Shown: one piece after another, positions 57,752 to 64,000 of the stretch
Layout of the letters: each line of letters opens with the position of its first letter
Numbering within the stretch: position 1 is the first letter of the stretch
NCBI RefSeq assembly: GCF_022605165.1
Contig: NC_063072.1
Location: forward strand, 1,302,001 to 1,366,000
DNA length: 64,000 nucleotides
Direction of reading: 5' to 3'
DNA from: Purpureocillium takamizusanense
Taxonomy: Eukaryota; Ascomycota; Sordariomycetes; Hypocreales; Ophiocordycipitaceae
The notes under the pieces: generated by a model
Told to the model about the DNA's origin: nothing
The model's database searches: none
The model's input: the letters and a program-made list of their open reading frames with translations, nothing else
Translations under genes and position numbers: made by a program

Positions 57752-59544
57752 CACGGGCGGTTTTGGGCTTTGTTTTCGCCTTCTTCGTTGTTTTGGATTC
57801 GGACTGCTGCCCTTTGGGTCGCTCGCTCGCTCGTTCCGTTCGCTGGGTCTGGATCGTGTGCTGTACTGGTTGGGGTTGAGACGATTCGAGGCGAGTGGTA
57901 GTAGTAACGGGCGCTCAGTGATGGGCCATTGCCTGGTCCCCCCAGGGGGAAAGGGATCGATGTCGCGATGACGATGCTTCTGGAGATGGCGCAGACCTAT
58001 GAAGTAGGAGTAGAAGCTTGTCGGCCGGCGTGGAATAGTTCAAATGCCGCGATCGCGAGGCGTGGGCAGCTCAATGGTGCTGTTTGGACCGGAAGCTGGA
58101 CGAAGGTTTAGGGAAGAGGTTGAGTCCACGGGCAGAGAGTTGAGAGATGGAGGGTTGTTGCAGGTGCTCTCCTGGTGGACCTGGAGCTGCGAGCAGCCCG
58201 TGGACCAGCTTCCAGATCTCCCACTACAGACGGGAAGCCCCTGCTGGAATGCCCACCGTAGTCCCCCTGGGCTGGTGATTAGCGGTCCCAGGTGGGGCGC
58301 CCCCCCCCCCCCCCAACCTACCTGTACGGTAGGGTAGGTAGGGTATATAACCCCCAAAAGCCCGCGAAACCTTCGGCTGTCATGGCTCAACGGCGAAGCA
58401 CCTCGCACTTATTTCGCATGTCCCAACTCTGTTGGTTCGTCCCTCCACCACCCGACCCCGTAAGATCCCCCCCGCTGGCGCCCAGCCCGAACGCCGCGGT
58501 GGCCGCCCGCTCGCGCAGGCAACTCGCGACCGTCGGTGCGTGCCCTAAGCACTTGGAGATGACCCTTGAGGGAGGATTCACTCTGCAGAGACCTCTCCCC
58601 CGTCGCGTGGCGGGCTGGATCACGACCGCGGGGGGTTTGGGATGGAGGGGTGAGATGGAGAATGCGACGCCTTCTTCTTTTTTTTTTTTTTTTCAAACTT
58701 CAGAAACCGTTCCGATAGATCAACGTGGATTAATCCTCACACTGACTTTCTTTCCCGCAGTCTCTTCAATACGTCTTCCTCATCGTGTTCTCTTTACCCG
58801 TGCCAGGTTTCGAACCCCCCCTCCAGTCACCTACTCCATCGTCACCACGCAGCCACTTACATGCACACACAAATCACCAGCGCACAGCACACTTGAAACG
58901 TGCCACACACATCTCGTTGCTATCCAACAAAAAAAGCTTCTTGCGTTGCATATTGCATGCCACACAGAACTAACCCCGTCGACCACCGTCACGTCCCCTT
59001 GATCTGCTCGATACACTCTTCCCCTTCCCGCAACATGGTGCCGCGAGGCAGCATTGTATAAGCAAGCCTCCTCGCCCGCTCCTCGCCCGTCTGCGAACAC
59101 GAATACACACCCTCACCTCTGCTGCCCGTCCCGTGTGGCCTTTTCCCCGCCCGTGAGCCCAATCGTCATCAATCATAAGATATGGAGACTGGAAAGCTGG
59201 TACATGCAGCAAGGTCTCCATTACAAATGTGCTTCGCCTGCAGAACCACACCCGTCGTGATGCAGCCAGCGCGTGCGACCAGAAAAGAAACCCCAAAAAT
59301 GCCCCCAAAAACGCAACATGTAAGGCTGATATAAAAGGAGCAGTCAGAAGTCAATCCAAGAACTGGTGCTGAAGCGTCTAGATGCTACGTCTGCTTTTCT
59401 GAGCCTGGCGTATCTGCTTGGCAGGCTGGCAACAGCTCGCGACCGCGTCGGGGGCCACGCCGTGGTCGAACGAATTGAAGTTGGGGAGAAAAAAATCCAA
59501 AGGAGCGTAAAGGTTGAAACAAGATCGGCTCGAAAGCATGCGCA
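57752..59544. other. intergenic region, no convincing gene
   Basis: Upstream region of GPI15 and 3' flank of the WD40 gene. Contains a C-run at about 58300-58313, the TAGGTAGGG motif with a TATATAA box near 58334-58348, and a T-run near 58678-58693. A plus-strand frame at 58292-59002 has no recognisable feature. GGTTCGAAACC on the minus strand near 58805-58816 resembles a tRNA B box, but no tRNA can be folded around it. Confidence 0.5.
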
Positions 59545-62500
59545 TCAAATCATCTCGCTTCGGTGCAGACCAGTGGAGAGGTGTTTGCTCTTTCCGTCGA
59601 TAGGGGAACGAAGCAGCTCCGTGTCGTACATGACCGGAGGCGGCACCCCGGCGACCGGCGACCTCACCTGGCTAGCATGAATCAGCCCTGCATCCTTGGG
59701 GAGGTCGACCGACGGCGACCTGACAGTCCTAGCGGCATCTTTGCGCCCGCGGCTTGCCGACCTGAGCCGCTCCGTGGCCTTGGACAGGCGTCCCGATATG
59801 CTTCCACCGTCGCCGATACTGCGGCCCCGGTTGTGGCCCCTTGATGGAGGCGCGGGGGGCGGGATCACTGGTACCATGCCATCATTCGGCGCTGCCGCCA
59901 CCGGTGCGTTTTCGTCGTCGTCCATTACGATCTCGATCATGCCAGAGCCGATGGCTCCCTGGCTCGGAGTACGCCGTGAATGCGGCAGCGGCGCGGGAGG
60001 GGGCGGCGGAGGAACAGCCAGATGCTGGAGCTCCTTTAGCATAGGGCGTACCGCTGGCAGAGGCGGCGGCGGCGGCGGCGGCGGAACCGAGTATTCTCCA
60101 GACCGGCGCCTGCCGCTTCCGACCACCTCGTCGATACCTCGAACTTCCCCGACACTGGCCTTGCGAGAGTACCTTGCGTGATCGGGCTCGTCAGGTATCG
60201 GCGCCGACATGCTTCGAGGAATCATCGGGCGCTGGGGCGGCTGATACACGGTTGAGGGCAAAAGCGTCAATGGCTCTAACGACGCCTCCTTCTTGGGCGA
60301 GGTGTTGGGAGAGAGACTCTGGGCAAACGTGACGGGCACCGGCGGCATCTCTGGAGCATCCTGGGCCACCTTCTTGCTGTTTTCGGCCTCGAGGATGAGC
60401 CTCATCGCCTTTGGCGTTGCCGGCAGGCCGATGGCAGGCCCGCTGCGAGCATACATGCTCTTGGGCGGCTCCGTTGCGCTTCGCGGCGGCAGATCCTGCT
60501 CGTTCGTCTGCGACATTTCAACCCCGACCCTCGACTCGGGCGGGATGAAATCGTTAGGGTGCGGAATCTGAGGTGCCTGCGGTCTTTTGGCCAGCGACTT
60601 CCGACGCTCCTCGAGCTCTCGCGCAGCCTGCTCCTTCTTGCGCTGGCGCTCATCCTTCATCTGCCGGAGGTCACCTGCGTGCTCTGTCGATGTGGCCCGC
60701 CCGTGGGAGACGAGAGCTGTCAGTGTGTCGAGGGCTTCGGCGGCTTCTTTGCGACGGCTCTCTGACCTTTCTCTCTTGGGCACCTGCGGGGAGCCGACGG
60801 TACGGCTTCCGCTGCGGCTGTGCTTGGCGCGGAATGTCTCCCGAGCAAGCATGGCCTTGTTCAAGTCTTCTTCATCCTCAGACCCTTGATAGTGCAGGGC
60901 GCTCGCCGACAGTGGCAGGGGAGACGAGGGTGAGCGTTGGTGGGCGCCTTCCCGATCGTTTGTCCTGCCTCGAATGTCCAACGCTGCGGGACGGGGTCGT
61001 CCATCAGGACTTCGGCGGCCGCTCCCACGGCTGGAAGTCCGACTACCGCTCTTGAACTTCGTCCCACTCGCTTTTCTGACCGTGCTTGGTTCCGCGGCTT
61101 CGTCGACGTACGTATTGGTCGTCAAAATGGCCAAGTCCTCCGGTGACATGGGGACTGGTGAGGTGGGAGATCGCTTGGGCTTCGTCCAGCTTCGCGCAGA
61201 TGTCCGGCCCCGCTCCTCGGATGCCTCCCTTGACTTCGCACGCCGTTCCCTGCTGCCGTGGCGGCCTCGCGATGAGTCGCGGGCACGTTCCTTGCTCCCG
61301 TGGCGGCTTCGATTCCTCGTAGAATAATGCTGGGCCGTCTCCAGGCTGTGGATGTAGTCGTCCCGGTGCCGTGGGTTGGTCCGTAGGCTGCGGCCGGCGC
61401 TTGAGGTGGACGTGATGGAGCTCGCAACGGAACCAGGTCCCCGGCGCCTCGAAGGCCAGTGGAACCGTGTCGAAGATGAGACCGATTGCTCCGGGGATGT
61501 TACCTCCGCGAGGCTCGGTTGTTCAGTGTGCACTTGTAGGTTGACACCCCGCGGAATTCTATCCCGAGAGCCGTTGCGGCGGGTTGACGTTGCCTGTCGC
61601 ATCCTGGCGATAATGTCCTGGTTAGGAGACGGCGGGCGTTCGCCCGTATTAGCAGCATTGCCAACAACGACACGGTTGAATCGGTCACGCATCATCATGG
61701 GGCTGGCAGTCGCGGCCCGCTGCAGCGCGATTCCAGCGGCAAGATTCTCTTGTTCCGACGAGGACATGCGGCTGTGCCCGGGACGCACGTCCATGTTCTC
61801 TGCGGGAGAAGCCGTAGCCGCCGAGATCATGCCACGATTAAGATCGGCAGGAACTTCTCCGATGGACGGCAGCCTGCCTCGGCTCAGACTAGAGCCTCCG
61901 GCGCGTGCCGACGTGGGTGTATTGAACCTGCTATTATTGGAGGGCCGGAGAAAGGCAGTTGCAGCGTCATAGGAGCCACCCGGAGAGATTGCTGACTCGG
62001 CGATGGGCGTTACCCCAGCGGCGATTGGTGTCTGACCCCCATCGCCCTGAGAATAAAACTTTGACTTCTGGCTCTGGTCCCCGAACGAGGTGATGAGCTT
62101 CAGTGCCGAAGTCTTGGCGATGCTCCGTTGCGGGCCGCGCTGGACCCCAGGGGGAGAGAGCGGGGGACTCAGCACTTCTGGGATACTGGGGGTGATGCTC
62201 TGAAAGTTGAGCTGCGCCGCCGAGGGCGAAGTCCAGGGCTCCGTGGACTCCTGGTCTGTGCAAGCAAAGCAACGGATGGCAAGCTGCTGTTGCCCGTGCT
62301 GTACAGCCCACTCACCCCATTTCCTGATGATGGCAGCCTGGCGCTCCCAGACGCTTGGGTACGTGAGACTGGCCAGAATCAGTGCCTCCATATACCTCTT
62401 GTGCGAGATGTAGACTTCGATGGCATCGTTGTGGTCACCCATGCCCAACATAATGGTCACGGCGACGTGGACGTCGCCACTCTCAAGCAGCTTCTGAACA

Positions 62501-64000
62501 AAGGCTCGGCCAAGCTTATGCTGAGACTGCTGGCCACCAATGCCACTCAGCGCCAGCAACATCCAATCTGACGAGGACATATTCGCTGAGCTACCAGCCA
62601 TGATGTCGGCGTCCATGTCGCCCAGCCACTTGGCCAACAAGATGCGACTGGCAGATCCAGGCTGGTGACGGTTCATTTCATCGAAGATGAGATCCTCCAC
62701 ATCCTTGTTCCATCCAAAAATAGTGCTCAGCATCTGGCGCCGAAGATCGTCATTGGTAAGCCGTGAGTTGTCGGCACCTCGAGGGTGCTTGTATGGGATG
62801 TCGCTGAGTCGTGCGCGCGTATACTTGAATAGATCGTGCACTTTGTTGTCCTCAGGACTCCGCGGGATCTCATGCCTCAACCTAGATGGCCTGTGCCTGG
62901 ATCTTGACGACGCTATCGATGGCACGCTGGTCGTCGGCAGAGAGTATCCCATGGAATACGTGTCTGCCTCTCTCCTGCCGCTAACAGACGACTTCAGCGA
63001 AGACCCCGCCGAGATGTACGTGTTCTCAGTCATGGCCCGCGACCTTAGAGAGCCATGATGACGACCTGGCGTCCGCGAGCCTGCCGACGACTTTGAAAGT
63101 GATGACAAGCCACTGCGGCTCGAGACCGGGCTAGCTGAGTCGTAAGACCGATCGTTTCCTGAGTCAGCACCCCTGGCCGCAATCCGCGCAAAGGGCGACG
63201 CGTGGTCTTCGTCGCTCTCCGAGATGTTCATCTCCACGGGGGCGGAAGTGGCATCAGAGTCGGAAGTGTTGATGGTGGTGGCTGAGTGGGCAGACTTGAT
63301 CCCCGGGCCTTCGATTGAGTTGGGTGGGGAGGGCGGCAGGAGGTTTGCGGGGTGTTGGACGTTGGCCACCATGATGGAAGGCGAGTTGAGGTCAAACTGC
63401 TGGACTGTGCAGTTGGGCCCTATGGTGAACAGGGTGGCGCCTGGTCCGTAGACTGCCAGGCCTTTGACGTGCTCCAGCGTGGGTATCGAATCAAAGGTGA
63501 CGTGCTTTGTCCTTACATCCCATGATAGTGTCTCGCTGTGTTTGCGGGTTAGCGGTTGGCTGCACCTTGGCCTAAGCGCGCGCGTAGGGCTCAGGAATAA
63601 GGGGTGGCAAATATGTGACGTACGAGTCCGAGAATTGAATGATGCGTCCGTTCTTTGACCAACCCATCCAATTTGGCCCAGCGAGAAAGCTTTCTCTCCG
63701 GCGGAGTATCCGGACTACCTTGGCTGGGTCGTCGGCGCTGTACGACTTGGCCACACTCCAGACCCTCAAGTCGCCGTCATGAGTCTGAACCGCCAGCATG
63801 TCGGACTTCTGTTTCGACGAGGACGCATGCCATGCTAGTGTGACTATGGGCGAGGGGCCCCTGGAGGTTGTCAAATTGTGCAGAATAGTGAAGCGAGGCT
63901 GAAGGGTAGCAATCAGAAGCGATCCATTTTGATATCTAAGAGATGCCCGTTAGTCAGGTCAAAGGGGTGCGCGTGCCGCTGCTCGCCCGCACTTACCCGA
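59545..64000 (-). CDS. WD40-repeat scaffold protein, partial (5' end beyond window)
   Basis: The gene enters from the right edge. Exons read: before 63997, 63935-63624 and 63535-59545, with introns GTAAGT/TTAG (61 nt) and GTACGT/ACAG (88 nt). More than 1400 residues are visible. The first part holds the end of a WD40 propeller (GDLRVWSVAKSYS, FSDSETLSWDVRTKHVTF, TIGPNCTVQQFDLNSP). A helical region follows (for example LLAKWLGDMDADI, HNDAIEVYISHKRYMEALIL), as in alpha-solenoid or COPI/Sec31-like WD proteins. The remainder is Ser/Arg/Pro-rich and disordered, with Arg-Ser runs and three polyproline stretches (encoded by the GGC/GGA repeats near 60065-60090 and 59990-60015). I do not recognise a named orthologue. 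The C-terminus is the stop at 59545-59547. Confidence 0.82.

Noticed and set aside
57237..57971. Plus-strand frames over GPI15
   Set aside because: Arg/Ala-rich shadows of the GC-rich minus-strand PIG-H gene.
58790..58830. GGTTCGAAACC resembling a tRNA B box on the minus strand
   Set aside because: No A box, anticodon arm or acceptor stem pairing could be found at the right distance.

Overview
The window is nuclear DNA of a filamentous ascomycete (Pezizomycotina). The coding regions are GC-rich. Genes have short spliceosomal introns of about 50-270 nt with GTRNGT donors, CTRAC-like branch points and YAG acceptors. One block has been destroyed by mutation of CpA to TpA, the signature of repeat-induced point mutation (RIP). 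The gene set and the recurrent TAGGTA-type intergenic motif suggest Sordariomycetes, possibly Hypocreales, but I cannot fix the order or species. All exon boundaries were placed by eye, from reading frame, splice motifs and protein-family continuity.

Layout: 1-5 kb is gene-poor and rich in microsatellites. 5-10.4 kb carries TCF25/RQC1 and the P-body protein SCD6/LSM14, both on the minus strand. About 10.8-23.75 kb is a RIP-mutated island. It holds a Tad-like LINE on the plus strand (gag, APE endonuclease, reverse transcriptase, RNase H) into which a 7.1-kb Ty3/gypsy element on the minus strand has inserted, with 233-bp LTRs and a 5-bp target duplication. 24.3-31.2 kb carries VTI1 (minus), then an FAD amine-oxidase-like protein, COX11 and RPL26 (all plus). 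32.6-35.8 kb encodes a large conserved-looking but unrecognised protein (minus). 39.4-40.6 kb is a SET-domain protein. 40.9-42.8 kb is a predicted type II membrane protein (minus). 44.5-48.2 kb is a PARP/UBE2Q-like fusion. 49.6-50.9 kb is PRS1-type PRPP synthetase (minus). 53.3-57.8 kb packs RPC17/RPC9, an atypical Rho GTPase (minus), the DEG1/PUS3 pseudouridine synthase and GPI15/PIG-H (minus). 59.5 kb to the end is the 3' part of a WD40 protein (minus) that continues beyond the window.

Most genes are housekeeping functions: ribosome quality control, mRNA storage, vesicle fusion, cytochrome oxidase assembly, translation, nucleotide synthesis, Pol III transcription, tRNA modification and GPI anchoring. 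There is no gene cluster or operon; neighbours appear functionally unrelated. The most unusual items are the nested RIP-mutated retroelements with a spliced-looking antisense ORF inside the gypsy element, the PARP-UBE2Q fusion, the Rho GTPase with degenerate nucleotide-binding motifs, and a GC-AG intron in COX11.
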